Assembly (NCBI GenBank): GCA_037178975.1 | Contig: JASJZH010000005.1 | Location: 4,588,001-4,652,000, forward strand | Direction of reading: 5' to 3' | Origin: Oscheius tipulae | Taxonomy: Eukaryota > Nematoda > Chromadorea > Rhabditida > Rhabditidae | Length of the DNA: 64,000 nucleotides | Shown here: positions 22,401 to 34,102 of the stretch, piece after piece | How the letters are laid out: every line of letters starts with the position of its first letter | Position numbering within the stretch: the first letter of the stretch is position 1 | Notes under the pieces: generated by a model | Databases searched by the model: none | Told to the model about the DNA's origin: nothing | Seen by the model: only the letters and a program-made list of their open reading frames with translations | Made by a program: the position numbers and the translations under genes

Positions 22401-24460
22401 AGCCCCTCAAAAATACCCCTCTCTTTAACCAAAGCCGCTAATTAGTATATATTGGCTGGCCGCGTTCCGAGAACACCCTCATTAGGACTCACCGGAGAGA
22501 GAGCCCCCAGTGCTGACGTGGCATTTTCTCTCTCGCACTCGGCCCCGGCAGAAAAGGCCGGCCAAGGGAGCGAACGAGAAAACAGAGAAAAACAGGGGTT
22601 TCTCTCTCGGTTTCGAAACGAAAGTGCACTTTGAGACGCCCCCAGTAAAGCTCCGCAGATTATCCTCGTCGGGATTGGAAACTTTTTCTGGCTGGGAGAG
22701 GAGGAAGACCTAGAAATGTTTCTTCTGAATCAAAGTTCTACATTCGAGTGAACAACGACATTCAGTCAATTTGAAAAGATTTCTTACAATGAAAAGATTT
22801 CTTTTGAGAGGCGGTCCCAGACAGTTTTTGCCTCAAATCCTTGAGCTTTTTGTTGATTTCGAAGAGACAAATTGTTCCTATTTGATCCAAAGAACATTCA
22901 AGGAGTGTCTGAATCCACTAAAAGTTATACCTCTCGCAGCACTCGTTTATCTTTTGTCCCAAAGTCAGGAAATATCTATTTGAAGAGCATTTACTCTATT
23001 ATGAGCATTCCAACCACTGTTTTGATCATCCTGTCCTTCCTTCCCTTTCAATAACTCGTGTTTCCCTGTTCATTCTCCATCCCAGTGATTTCAGTTTCTC
23101 TCTCTGTCCTTCTCTCGATCTCCCCTGGCAACCTCTTCTTCCACCGCTGTCCACCCAATTGCACTTTTCAGTATTCTTCCCTCTGTTCCCATACTCACCC
23201 TGTCTCTTACGGAATGGAGCGCGTTGATTTCTGTTGTTCGGTCCCTCCGAATCTGCGTCTCTGCCTTTTTGGCGGCAGCGCTTTCTCTCAATGTCGTGTC
23301 TGCTACATACTCACGTGAATGTACTCTCTCCCAGTCCAATGTCTGGACTCTAACCGCCTCGCCTGAGCTCATTTCGCAGTTCCCCGCCAGCCCCTAGTGA
23401 ATTTGAAATCGGGGGTCGGCAACTGGCCAATTAGAGTGAAATTTCGCAGGAAGGGAGCAAGGGAGAGATGGGGAGAATCGGAAGATTAGATTTAAAAATA
23501 ACTCGAAGTTCTCTACTGATATGATATAATGTGACCGGGGTGATTAAGTCAATTTCCGAGAGAGCGTTGTTTTGCGGATCAAAGCACCTGCTTTTCGGCC
23601 TCGCATCAAATTCCTTATGGACTTCCTGAATAAACAACTTACTTTCCTCTTCCAAACGGCTACAATCTGAGTTTCAATTAGCATTGGACTTTCATAGTTG
23701 ACTAGAACAGACTCGACACGGAGTCATTTATTCATTTGTTATTCTCTGCTGATGGTGTCTGTTTCATTTCCGTTTCCGAACTCTGACAGATTACTGTCTC
23801 ATCTCTCTGACGTATTCCTTTAAATCTGTAAGTCACTATCGGTGAAATCATTATTGCTCATAACTGACAGTTTTTCTCCCTCTGTATTCTTCATCCTGTT
23901 TGTCTCATGGGTTCAGACTTTTTTCAAGGTCCTTTCCGGCTCTCAGCTCGCTCGCGCAAAAAACACCGTCTTCTTTTTATCCGCTCTTACGATTCCATTG
24001 GTCTCGAATCTGTTTTCATCGTTTACTTTTACTCTTAAAGTTTTCTTGGTCCCAACTTAGGAATGTCTTTATGTCCTTTGATAATACAAAATCGGAATTG
24101 TCTGACGTCGCACAACTGTATTCGATGGAAACTGTTGAGATCTGTCACGATGAATAGTCTGTATGGTTCCGAAAAGTTTCTACTTTAGTCCAAGAAATTG
24201 ACTTTTACAAACTCATGTTATTGATTTTTGAGGAAAAGTTTGGGGCACGATCAAGTACCGTTTCGCTTTTGCAACCATAAAAGAAGACTCGCATTTTATC
24301 GATTGAATCATTCTCATCTTTGCAAGCTTGTGTTCTCTCATTAAACCCGTACAAATTTCAAACATTATTCGTTTTTCAGACGCCTTTCCAGACGAGTCCC
24401 CTCTTCGACCCTCTCCCTCGTCTCCAAAGGAAATCCACAAATGCGTAGGACGTGCTGAGC
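19404..24460. other. 5-kb gene-free block upstream of TBL1
   Basis: No exon chain, tRNA or identifiable ncRNA seen. GC-richer islands occur at about 20560-20700, 21240-21340, 22450-22620 and 24540-24760 (the last inside TBL1 intron 1). The first contains two short hairpins: gccaatc/gattggc (20575-20594) and gtctgcg/cgcagac (about 20626-20652), next to a CRE-like tgacgtgac. These look like promoter or enhancer modules. Confidence 0.4.
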
Positions 24461-27199
24461 ATGACAAGCTTCTCCAGTAATGAGCTCAACTATGTGATTT
24501 GGAAATATTTGGTCGAATCTGGTGAGTTATTTTCAAGGCCATTCGTCTCTCTCTCGTTCTTTTCTTCTTATCGGGGGTCGGCCCTTCTACCAACGTAAAC
24601 AAAAGGGTTGGCTCGCTGCCAGAGAGGTGTTCTCCCCGCCCCTCGAGGATTACTCTCTCTCTCTTCGGATAGTGTAAACGCGAATCGATTATCGGACAGA
24701 GAGGGTGATAGGGGAGAGAGTGTATAAAACAGTGTGAGTGCGTAAGATGACACGAGAGAGGTCATTTAGACACGCGACAGTCTGGAAGATGAGACTCTTG
24801 AAATATGGAAATGAAATACAGACGCAATTAGAGTGACCATTTCCCTTTTAGGAACTAACAATTTTCCCTTCAAAGCCTGTACAGGTACTCCGGCTTCCTA
24901 AAACCACGTTTCTTTCCCATTATTCAAGATCTGTTCCTGGTGTTTATCCCAAGCAAACATTATAATCCAAATTCTCACAACATTGTAACATTAGCTGAGC
25001 ACGGATAATCAACTCTTATTGAACCTCCTCAATTTCAGGATTGTCACATACGGCGTTTCTTTTTCGACAAGAGTGCAATCTGAGCGAGGCTGAGATCGAC
25101 AGTTCTGGAGTGGCCGTCGGTGCCCTGACGACGATCGTCCAAAAGGGACTCTACTACTGCGAGGCGGAACTCTGTAGTTCAACAGGCGACGGCAACGGCG
25201 TCCTGTTAGACGGTCTGAGCCTTATTGAAGCAGGTAAGGGCTCTTTGTTCTTTGCAAAAAGGTAGCCGCGCCGTGAATGACTCGATGATTCAAAGGGGAT
25301 CTCTTTTTGTTGCTTTGTGCGTTTGACTCATACAGTAACGCCGAGATGGAGTGTCTTTTTGAAAAAAAAGTGGATATTTTAATTTGAAAACGAGACTAAT
25401 CAAAACCCAACAAAACAATTTTCAAAGTACGAAGCCTTATCTAATTTCATACTGTTTCAGTGAACGAGAAGCCGCCACTCAACAAAGTACAGGCGTCGCT
25501 GCGTCAACAGCAGCCCGGCTCCTCCAGTGCTAATCTGGCCAACGATATGTCTTCTCCCGGAAACCAACAGCAATTACAACGACAACAGGAGCAACGGGAC
25601 CGGGAGGCACGACAGAATCAGAACGGTACGGCGGCGAGAGCAGCGGTGCCTCCTCCGGGTCAAAACCGACAGATCTCTCCCCGGAACAATGGTATCATTG
25701 GACTGCATACAAAAAAACAACAAGCAGCACAACAAGCCTCCTTGTAGGTTTTGTCGTGGGGGCTCTAGAGATGATTAAGGCTCGTTCAGGAGTAATGGTG
25801 GCTTTGACGCCACGGGGAAAGAAGACATCTACGATCTGACCTTTCCCCCAGACAAAATTCGATTTCTAAAGTGTCATGCGAGCGAGGTCTTCATTTGTGC
25901 CTGGAATCCAAACTCCGATCTCATGGCTTCTGGGTTAGTCTTTCTTACCATCCAGATAAAACAATCCATATTTCAGCTCTGGCGACTCGACCACCAGAAT
26001 CTGGGACATGTCGGGCTCCGAAAACGTGCTGAACACGGACGAGAAGTTCGAGAAAACGACTCGGATTCTCAAGCACGGCGATTCGGCACTGAACGGGGAT
26101 GTGGCCAAGAAAGACAACAACAAGAACCAAGATGTGACGTCTCTGGACTGGAATCATGGCGGTGACATGTTGGCGACCGGTTGCTACGACGGTTTTGCCA
26201 GAATCTGGTCAAAAGACGGTATAGACTGTCCTCATACTCATCCTATCCTCTTCTAGGTGTCCAGAAGCAGTGTCTCGGTCTTCACAAGGGTCCAATTTTT
26301 GCACTGAAATGGAATAACCGTGGCGACTACATTCTGTCAGCCGGAGTGGACAAGACGACGATTGTTTGGGATGCCAACAAGGGTGTTCCAATCGAGCAGT
26401 TCTTTTTCCACACCGCCTCGGCCCTCGATGTCGACTGGATCACGGACGACACCTTTGCCAGCTGTTCGACGGACAAAACCATTCAAGTTTGCAAGTTGGA
26501 TCAGAAGGAGATGCCAGTCAGGACCTACGTCGGTCACGAGAACGAGGTCAACGCTGTCAAGTTCGACTCTCATTCCCAGAGACTGGCCTCCTGTAGTGAC
26601 GACATGACTCTCAGGGTACGTTCAGTTTTTCAAGTGAATACTATCCAAAGATATCAATCACGAGAAGAGAAGTAACAAATGCGTTTCCAGATATGGTCCC
26701 TGACACAGAACGAGCCCGTGCATCTGTGGCGGGCCCACCAGAAAGAAATCTACACGATCCGATGGAGTCCCCAAGGCAACGTCCTGGCCAGCGCCTCCTT
26801 TGACCACACTGTTCGTCTTTGGGATGTTCGAAGAGGCGAATGTATTCGTGTTCTCACGAGGCATACCGATCCCGTCTACTCGGTCTCTTTCTCCCCAGAC
26901 GGTCGTCTCTTGGCCAGTGGCTGCTTCGACCGATCCGTCTTCATCTGGGATATTCATGTGAGTCTTGTTAAACTTGCTTCGTTAACAAAAACTGATTTTA
27001 GACTGGCAAGCTGATTCAAAGCTACGTTGGCGACAAGAACCAGGGTGGAATCTTTGAAGTCAGCTGGAACTGCCGTGGTGACAAGGTGGCGGCGTCAGCC
27101 AGCGATGGAACTGTAAGTTTTTTGAATTTGTCTCACTATAATATCTTTTTCCAGGTGATTCTGATGGATGTCCGGCACTTAAAAAACAAGCACTTTTAA
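24461..27199 (+). CDS. tbl1: TBL1/TBL1XR1 WD40 corepressor subunit
   Basis: Nine exons (24461-24521, 25039-25233, 25461-25691, 25780-25933, 25977-26218, 26257-26615, 26691-26957, 27002-27112, 27155-27199) sum to 1,665 nt, 554 residues. The N-terminal LisH motif ([14 protein letters not shown]) is followed by an F-box-like helical region, a Gln-rich linker (about 90-160) and eight WD40 repeats with near-universal TBL1 signatures: [71 protein letters not shown]1 is a core subunit of NCoR/SMRT-HDAC3 complexes and recruits proteasomal exchange factors. Intron 1 is 517 nt; the intron before exon 4 ends in aag rather than cag, chosen because only that acceptor preserves frame. Confidence 0.93.
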
Positions 27200-27709
27200 C
27201 CCTTCTCGCTCTCTCTCAACAAAATCCTCCTCTCTCTACATATCAGTCCCGATCCCCTGATCCCGGTTCTTCTGGGCTCGCGTTGTTGTTGTATTTCGTG
27301 TCAAATAGGGTTCCACCTTTTGTTTTATGTATTTATTCATACTTCCTCCTACTTAAGGGCTTTTCTAAATTTCAAAGACGACTTTCCGAACCTCATTTGA
27401 CCTCGTGTACCTCCACAACTTTTCTTCTTCATTCAGCTCTCTATATCTTCCTCTGTGGCTTGGTCTGACTACGAGTAACCTTTGTTTTTACAAGAGAATT
27501 GTTGGCTGAGCGTAGTTTTCAACCCTAAACAACCCCCAAGCTCCATAAGTCAACGGGTAAATCTTTTTTGTCCATCTGTTTTTTGTTTACTTTCAAATGA
27601 AGACTATACTGAGAGCCATGCTAGAGCAGAGCGGCAAGAGATTTACTTATAAGAACAAGGAAAACAATAATAACAGTTCAGATCGTTTAGACGAAATGAG
27701 TATACAAAC

Positions 27710-28258
27710 TTACTGCTCGACCCATTCGTAGCGCTTGCGGATCTCCTCTTCCTCCTCGGGGGTGAAGTCGTTCTCAATACAGTACATGGTCCGCATCTCC
27801 TCCAAGGTATGCCCGTCGGCCATGTTGGCGATCTTCTGAGTGATGATATCGTGGAGACCAGGAATGTCCAGGAAGTTTGCGCCCTGAATTGTTCTGTGAA
27901 AAAAAAAGTTAAGAAAGACAACCATGAGCATGTCGGTGAGCTGCTGGCCACTCACGTTCAGATACTCGTTGTCCGCCTGAGACAAAATAAGTCGAGGATC
28001 CTCGTGGTCTTCCTTTTGCCTGTAGACCTCTCCGCGATGAATGACACAGAAGTCGACAACTTTCTGAAGAGTCCAGCCATCCAGACTTTTCATAGGAAGA
28101 GCATCGTTGATAGCGGGGCTGTTCTCATCCATAATTCCAAGATCCTCGACCATCTTCTTGATCACATTCGACTGGAAAGCGGCGTCTTCCTCGATCTTGA
28201 TCTGGACTCCATCGTTTGACTCCAGGATGAAAGTCAGCATCTTTTTTGGAGCGGACAT
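27710..28258 (-). CDS. skr: SKP1-related protein
   Basis: Exons 27923-28258 and 27710-27883 give 169 residues. The N-terminal BTB-like fold and the C-terminal F-box-binding helices are present: DMLMGANFLDIPGLHDII, then TLEEMRTMY, IENDFTPEEEEEIRKRYEW. SKP1 bridges cullin-1 to F-box proteins in SCF ubiquitin ligases. Nematodes carry multiple SKP1-related genes, and the weakly conserved middle here suggests a derived paralogue. The 39-nt intron is removed at a cag 10 nt downstream of an earlier one; that choice alone keeps GANFLDI in frame. Reading frame is open for another 91 codons upstream (to 28531) without a stop; see findings. Confidence 0.88.
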   Translation of the reverse strand: MSAPKKMLTFILESNDGVQIKIEEDAAFQSNVIKKMVEDLGIMDENSPAINDALPMKSLDGWTLQKVVDFCVIHRGEVYRQKEDHEDPRLILSQADNEYLNVSGQQLTDMLMVVFLNFFFHRTIQGANFLDIPGLHDIITQKIANMADGHTLEEMRTMYCIENDFTPEEEEEIRKRYEWVEQ

Positions 28259-28819
28259 CTTGAAAAAATGAACTGATGAGAACTGGGGGAGGTCAGTAAT
28301 TGGAAGAAGGCTTTTAGTTAAACAGTGCGATAGAGCGAGGGTGCTTTCAAAATGGCATCGCTTACGCAATTGCGTATTTTGCTTATAGTACTGAAGAATC
28401 TCCCTTTTTAAATTTGAGTTAGAGCTTATCTTTCGGATGAGCGACAAAATTCCCTGTAATGTGGCCTTCCAAATGTTTTCCGGTGTTCTGTTGTCAGCCC
28501 GAAAATCTCTTTTGACCTTGAAAACATCCACTCAAATATGAGTCTATGCTTCTACGAGATTGAAAGTGGAGAAATTGAACAGATCTGGCTCACCTCATCA
28601 TCTCAGACAACAAAAAGTTCAGGCCATTTCATGCAGCCTGATCAAGCCATTATGTGCCCCAAAGTATTAAACAGCCAGAATACTTGCCTTTGACTTCGTC
28701 GAGATGTACAGTACAGAAAGTGAGTGATTGTAAATGGGAGCGGCTGAAAAAGTGGAGCGGGGTCAGTAGGATTGCTCAACCGTTGTGACCAAAATACGAG
28801 CTCAGTGGTCTTCGAGACG

Positions 28820-29100
28820 GTCATTAGAAAGACAAGCTACTCTGGTGTAAATGAAAGTATTTCAAAGGAAAATCTTGGTAAAATACATTTACAGGGAACA
28901 GCAGCTTTAAGACCAGCAGGCGAAGTTGTCTGGACTTCTGGAACCCCAATACCAGGTCACCGTTCAAGCTCTGGAACTGAAGAACATGCAGAACAAGCTC
29001 AGTAGAGAAATCGCTGAACGTAGCCAAGGACTGCCAAAGAGATCAGTCGTGGGATTCGAGATATCAGCCTGGTGAACTGACGATATTTTCCTATTCTCTA
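28820..29100 (+). pseudogene. coiled-coil gene fragment, copy 1
   Basis: An open segment ends with a stop near 29076 and reads QQAKLSGLLEPQYQVTVQAL then ELKNMQNKLSRE. It is closely related to 29455-29742. A stop codon (TAA) lies just upstream in frame, so as it stands it is a fragment or a single 3' exon. Confidence 0.4.
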
Positions 29101-29454
29101 TGCTAAAGCATAAATGCAATATTAAACCTTCCAATGCATCTCTCTGTCCCTGATATTAACCGCCACAATTGGCTCGAAAAGTTGTTTGTGCGAAAGTACG
29201 ACGACTAAAAGTATCTCGTTTGGGTTATGCGAAGGATACAAGAGGTAACAACATCCCACAAAATGACTGCCTTTGTAGTTTGGATATGTTTGGGAGACAT
29301 TGAAAGAATACGATGCTCCAGCGCTATCAAAGCATGAAGAACAAATATCTTCTAAGAATCCACTGATCTCATCCCAATTCCGGTACTGTTTTACGAAACT
29401 GCTCGTGACAAAGTTATATTTTATTTAGTCTGTCAGAAAGAGGCTCACAAACCT

Positions 29455-29742
29455 GTGGCGATTGCAGATGGATTGCAGACAAGTAGTTCAAGACTGAAAG
29501 AGTTGGAATTGGTGTTCTATTCGGTAAATTTCATAGTAAACCATATGTCTAGGAAAGGAACCTTGCGAGCTCAACAGGAGAAACTGTTGATACTTCTCGA
29601 AAAGCAATTCCAAGTTAGTGTTCAAGCGTTGGAACTGAAAAACATACAGAGTAAGCTCAGCAGAGAAACCGGCCAACATGTACAGGGTTCGTCTTACAAT
29701 GAGCCAAGGATCGGAATTAGCCGGCTCCATCTGGTAGACTAA
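29455..29742 (+). pseudogene. coiled-coil gene fragment, copy 2
   Basis: A 95-codon ORF whose middle, QQEKLLILLEKQFQVSVQAL then ELKNIQSKLSRE, matches copy 1 at 28820-29100 at about two residues in three, with many synonymous differences. Amphipathic helix; no family recognised. It could be a genuine 3' exon of a tandemly duplicated gene, but no upstream exons were found. Confidence 0.4.
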
Positions 29743-29857
29743 TGGGATCTCCAAGTTGACTGCACTAAACTTGATGAAATTGTTCGCAACCTACTTTTAT
29801 ACGTCCGTCTTTTTCAATTATATCTCTTTAGGTAACAGAACAGCTTTCGAAAGAGTA

Positions 29858-29863
29858 TTTATT
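29858..29863 (-). terminator. poly(A) signal of the collagen gene
   Basis: AATAAA on the minus strand 8-13 nt downstream of the stop at 29871-29873. Confidence 0.6.
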
Positions 29864-29870
29864 TCTTGGT

Positions 29871-30868
29871 CTAAGCTCTAGGAGGGCAGGGACAATATCC
29901 GGCATCGTCTCCATTGCCTCCATCGTTACCAGGGGCACCAGGGTGTCCGTCAGTTCCTCTGGCTCCAGGTTTGCCAGCCAGTCCAGGGTAGCCAGGTCTT
30001 CCAGCCTCACCCTCCTTCCCATCGTCTCCATTGTGTCCGGACTCTCCCGGAGATCCACCTACAAGTATACTTACGTTCTTCTGATCATGGACATACGTTC
30101 TCCTGGAGCTCCAGGGTGTCCAACGGGTCCTTGGCTGTACTGTGTTCCTGGCTCTCCGGCTTGTCCCTTGGGTCCTTCTCGACCTGCAGGCCCTTGCTCA
30201 CCGTTGTCTCCCTTTAAATACAAGTCTCTCCTAGTTCCTGCCTAAGATTACCTGGGGTCCAGCTTCTCCACGAGTTCCGGGGTTGCCCTGGGGCCCTCTA
30301 CGTCCTGGATGACCAGGCTCTCCATCTGGGCCTGGGGGTCCAGCGGGTCCGCGAGGTCCTGAAAGAGCAAAAGTATGATAAGAGATTGAAATATAGATAG
30401 ACATGAATAAGATTAAAAACAAAACTTACCAGCGGGTCCAGCAGGGCACTTGATGCAGCCTTCGGGAACAAGTTTCTCAGCCAAGACCTCGAGACCATCC
30501 TTGCCATCCTCTCCGTCCTTTCCGTCAGCTCCAGCAAGTCCGGGAAGACCCGTCTCTCCCTGAGGACCGGGAGGTCCAGCTGGGCAACCCTCGGAACGAG
30601 GTCCACAGTTGCACTGGTCATTGGATCTCTTCTTTCTTCCGATAAGGGTCGAGAAGCTGATGGGAGTCTTCTTGTTTCCGAGAGGGTTCTTGTGGGCTTC
30701 GAGAATCTGGAGCCATGTCTCGTCAGAGATGACACGGAAAGAGTCCATTCCATTGGTGATGTCAGAGCGGAGACCATTGATGTCATTGACAATGATACCA
30801 ACTGTGAAGAGAGATGCCAGAACTGCCACGAGGGCTGCGGCGCTGGTTGCACCGACCGCGAAAGACAT
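29871..30868 (-). CDS. col: cuticle collagen
   Basis: Exons 30430-30868, 30252-30358, 30097-30211 and 29871-30058 give 282 residues. The N-terminus matches the nematode cuticle-collagen domain: a membrane segment (AALVAVLASLFTVGIIV), then SDETWLQIL. A furin-type cleavage site (GRKKR) precedes a cysteine knot CNC. Gly-X-Y blocks follow, interrupted by a non-collagenous stretch with CIKC, and the protein ends with a short CPC segment. Such procollagens are secreted by the hypodermis, trimerise, are processed and cross-linked in the cuticle. The start ATG directly follows ttccag, a likely trans-splice acceptor; a longer upstream ATG at 30901 is disfavoured. This gene is the best evidence for a nematode source. 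Confidence 0.95.
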
Positions 30869-31208
30869 CTGGAAATGGTTTGTTTCAGCTTTCTTCAGCA
30901 TTCCTCTTTAGATCACGGAGTTCAATTCCTAGCTAACAGAGAATTTGGCTGAGATCACTGTTTGATTCGTAGAATCAGCCAAAGTAGTCTATTTCTATCA
31001 CTGTCAAAAAGAAGTAGTCTGCCTATGAGAAATTTAGGAACTGTACTGGTAAGATTTGGTAAAAGACTACGGTTTATTAGCTTAAAGAAGAAGAAGCAAT
31101 CGACGTGGATTGGACGGATGGCATATCGGCTGGTAGCAGCGCCTTCTTATATGGAACGAAGTGCAGCAAAAACGGACTGGCCGTAGCGAGTCCGAGTCGG
31201 CCGCGGAT

Positions 31209-31636
31209 TTAGCTACCGCCAAGTCTGACGCGGACAAAACTGTTGTATTTGGAGGTTTCTATTATCTTGCCAGCATGGTCACTTCTGGCCACGGAGACGA
31301 TGGTCTGGTAGTCTTCGTAGAATTTCAAGAAGGCCACACAGAAGTCCGCGTCCTCCCAGAGTTCCTCGTAGTCATTCTCGAGTAGCAACTTCATGTCTGT
31401 CAGAAGGGGTTCGTAGCCGAGCAGTTCTTCTGAGAAAAAAATCTTGAGAGAGATAGTGGGAAGAACTCACTGTAGTATTCGGTAAGTAAGGGAGAGATCC
31501 AGGACTTGAAGATGAGAGTTGCGACCATGATAGCAACGAACGATAAAGAGAGCACCATCCAATTATCTCCCATCCAACGCAAAATGGCAAAATACCACGC
31601 CTCCCAGTCGGTGTTCGAGTTGGAGTTGACCGTCAT
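31209..31636 (-). CDS. single-pass membrane protein, uncharacterised
   Basis: Exons 31471-31636 and 31209-31429 (41-nt intron) give 128 residues. The N-terminus MTVNSNSNTDWEAWYF is followed by one membrane segment (WMVLSLSFVAIMVATLIF) and an acidic, aromatic helix-rich tail (ENDYEELWEDADFCVAF). No family recognised. A 9-bp stem hairpin (caagtcgaa/ttcgacttg, 31704-31728) lies about 70 bp upstream of its start. Confidence 0.6.
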
Positions 31637-32162
31637 GGAGGAGCACACTGGCTGACTGGGGAAGTGAGGGTGTTTGACAGAACAGGCGAAGTATTATCTT
31701 TGACAAGTCGAAATTCAGCTTCGACTTGCCAAACGTCTAGATTCTTGCGAGCTCTTTCCTTTCAGGCCAGATCTGTTTCTGACTTACATACTCTGTGACT
31801 GTGAATTGGTTTACTGGCTGAATTTATCTACTTTGTTATGCAGAATGGTCATTTTGACAAAAAGCAAGAACAGCAGAAAAAAAAAGCAAGATAAAATCAG
31901 CAGCTGAGATTAAAACACGTTTGAAATGCCGCGCTTTTAAAGAGTTGGACGTGTTACCGTACCTATTCTGTTGACCGAAGCGGCTTAAATCACAAAATTG
32001 GGACCTTAAGCTTTATTCTCTCCGGTCCGCTCTCTGGTTTCACCAAATGACAAATGCTTAGATAATTTAAAAACTTATTGCCTTCCTTTGAGCCAATTTC
32101 GCGTAAAATTCTCTTCTGTTACCTGTTGTTTTGCTCACTTTCGCCACTATTCGTTTATTCAG

Positions 32163-32680
32163 CCGACGACCAGTCGAGGTCGACCTTCTGAAAGGAGAAA
32201 AGGACCGCGAAGCTGGAAACGACATTGGACCGAATGGAGAACCCGTCAAGTCTTTGCAGTATCGTCGGTACTGGAAAAAACTTATATGAAAACCTCGCCA
32301 TCAGGCTTGTTGCGGCGATGACGGGGCTTGGAGCGGCGCGGCTTCTCATCTTCGTTGGCGTTCTTACCTTCAGCCTTTTCTCCTTCCTTCTTGCGCCACT
32401 CCCTGTCGCGTCTTCTTCTCATAGAGCTGGGAGGTTTGTTCCAGTACCGACGATACTGCGAAGACTTGACGGGTTCTCCATTCGGTCCGGTGACGTTTCT
32501 CTTATCATGTAATACGTAGAAGTTGCCGTTTCAGAACAAGGCGAGAAGAAAGACGAAGAGGAGAAATTCAAACGACAGCGTTATCGCAATCGCAACAGGT
32601 CAGAGTCCAAGCCTGAAGCCGTGGAGAACGTCACGGAAGGTGGAGAAGAAGCTCTTCCTACTGCCGACTCCAATGAGTAG
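32163..32680 (+). pseudogene. ybx: Y-box (cold-shock) protein gene with inverted internal segment
   Basis: On the plus strand an exon from 32163 encodes the end of a cold-shock domain (VEVDLLKGEKDREAGN, GPNGEPVKSLQYRRYW) and hits a stop at 32287-32289. From about 32495 down to 32290 the minus strand encodes the continuation instead: NVTGPNGEPVKSSQYRRYWN, then an Arg-rich tail (RRRRDREWRKKEGEKAEG, KPRRSKPRHRRNKPDGE) ending at a donor. The plus strand then resumes with the acidic/basic C-terminus (KFKRQRYRNRNRSESKPEAV) to TAG at 32678. The arms 32222-32273 and 32439-32495 are near-identical inverted repeats. The N-terminal cold-shock exon with the RNP motifs was not found upstream, so the locus as given cannot make a normal Y-box protein. 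Confidence 0.65.
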
Positions 32681-33281
32681 AGGCTTTTCTCCCAACTTGT
32701 TTTTTTGATCCCACTCTATTATTCATTTACTAATGTTTTTTTTCATATTTCATGTTAATAACAGTAAAACTGAACAAACTCGGTCAAATCTGCTTCATGT
32801 TTATCCCTCAGTCAGGTCTTCCTCGAGCTTATCTTGCAGATCTCGGTCTTACAGCGAATAGCTCCGGGATATTCAAATGTCATTTCCATAAATAGACACT
32901 TCTGTAAATGCCTTATTTTCAAGTTTGCTATTTGCTAAATAACCAGTAAATTCAATCCGATTTTAAAAGAATTGCACTTAGCTTCCGAGGGAACTTGTTG
33001 TTCGTGGTCCCGCGCCCTGCACTTCCATTGATCGAGTATCATCCCACTGTTTTCAACAACATCGAATTTCCCAACGCCTGATGCAAAGTAAACCACTTCC
33101 GTCCTTCGGACCGCAAATGTTTGCCCGAGCGTTCTGCGTACACTCTGTCCAGCCCGTTATCGGCCATTTCAACAGTCTCTGTCCTTTATATCAGTTCTTA
33201 GGTTGCCGGCATCTAACTTCTATCCAATCATGTTTTTTTGTTACCTTTCTCTTCAAGTTCTTTTCAATAAGTTTTCTTCAG
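32681..33281. other. intergenic, nothing recognised
   Basis: 600 bp between the Y-box remnant and MFF. The acceptor-like ttcttcag at 33274-33281 abuts the MFF start codon. Confidence 0.4.
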
Positions 33282-34102
33282 ATGGCGATGCACATTCCGC
33301 AGCACATCAATGCTCATGGCGAGCCGATCGCCTCGCCAGCAGTCAACGTGAGAAACTCCCCTCATATATGAGTAATTTTAAATTTTAGGGTCGGCAAATG
33401 ACGGATAGAGAACGTGTGATGGAGATGATGAACGTGCCAGACAGAATAGTTTTGACTGGAGGAGGAGGTTATGCCGGCTACAGTGCTGAACCACAACTTG
33501 ATCTGCCCATTGCAGCAAAGCACGAACAGCCGGCACCGGTAGGTCTTTTTTTTTTTTTTGAAACATCTATAGTGGCAAAAATATAAGGTATTTATGTACA
33601 ATATGATCTAAAATGTCAAAGCAGCATCGATAAACATGAGGTTTTTTCGCAGAAAATATCTGAAGACACGCTTCAAGTTGAGAATTACAGATTATTCTGA
33701 ACGAGCTCCCAGCAAAACTGACATTAGCTGACGAATCGACGCCGGATGAGCCGACCATCGACGACCGCAGTCAGAGCTCCATCGCGATTGATGATAATCC
33801 GTTGCAGGAACTGAAACTCATGCGAAGACAAGTTGGTAAGTATTTTTTCAATCATTTCCAATCATTTTTGCCTGAAAATTATCAACGAAATCCAGTTGTT
33901 TGCCCTAACTTATAGACAAACTTTCAGTGAGACTGTCTACTCGACTCTACGAACTTGAAGAAGAAATGGACACGCGGAAAGTGAGAGAACGGCAGGTAGA
34001 CCATCTGTTTTACTCACTTTCTATCAGACTTTCTTTCAGCTGTGGGTCACTGTTGTGGTTGGGCTAGCTGCGACGCTCATGACGATTCTTCTGCGGCGAT
34101 AG
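33282..34102 (+). CDS. mff: mitochondrial fission factor (MFF/Tango11)
   Basis: Five exons (33282-33347, 33389-33538, 33691-33835, 33928-33995, 34040-34102) sum to 492 nt, 163 residues. The conserved N-terminal motif MEMMNVPDRIVLTGGG corresponds to the MFF signature that binds DRP1. A short disordered linker leads to the heptad coiled coil (LMRRQVVRLSTRLYELEEEM) and a C-terminal tail anchor (LWVTVVVGLAATLMTILLRR). MFF recruits dynamin-related GTPase to the outer mitochondrial and peroxisomal membranes. Shorter than vertebrate MFF because the middle region is reduced. ATG follows an acceptor-like cttcag. Confidence 0.88.

Noticed and set aside
31704-31728. 9-bp stem hairpin near the one-TM gene
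   Set aside because: Short and unsupported by context; mentioned only with the gene.
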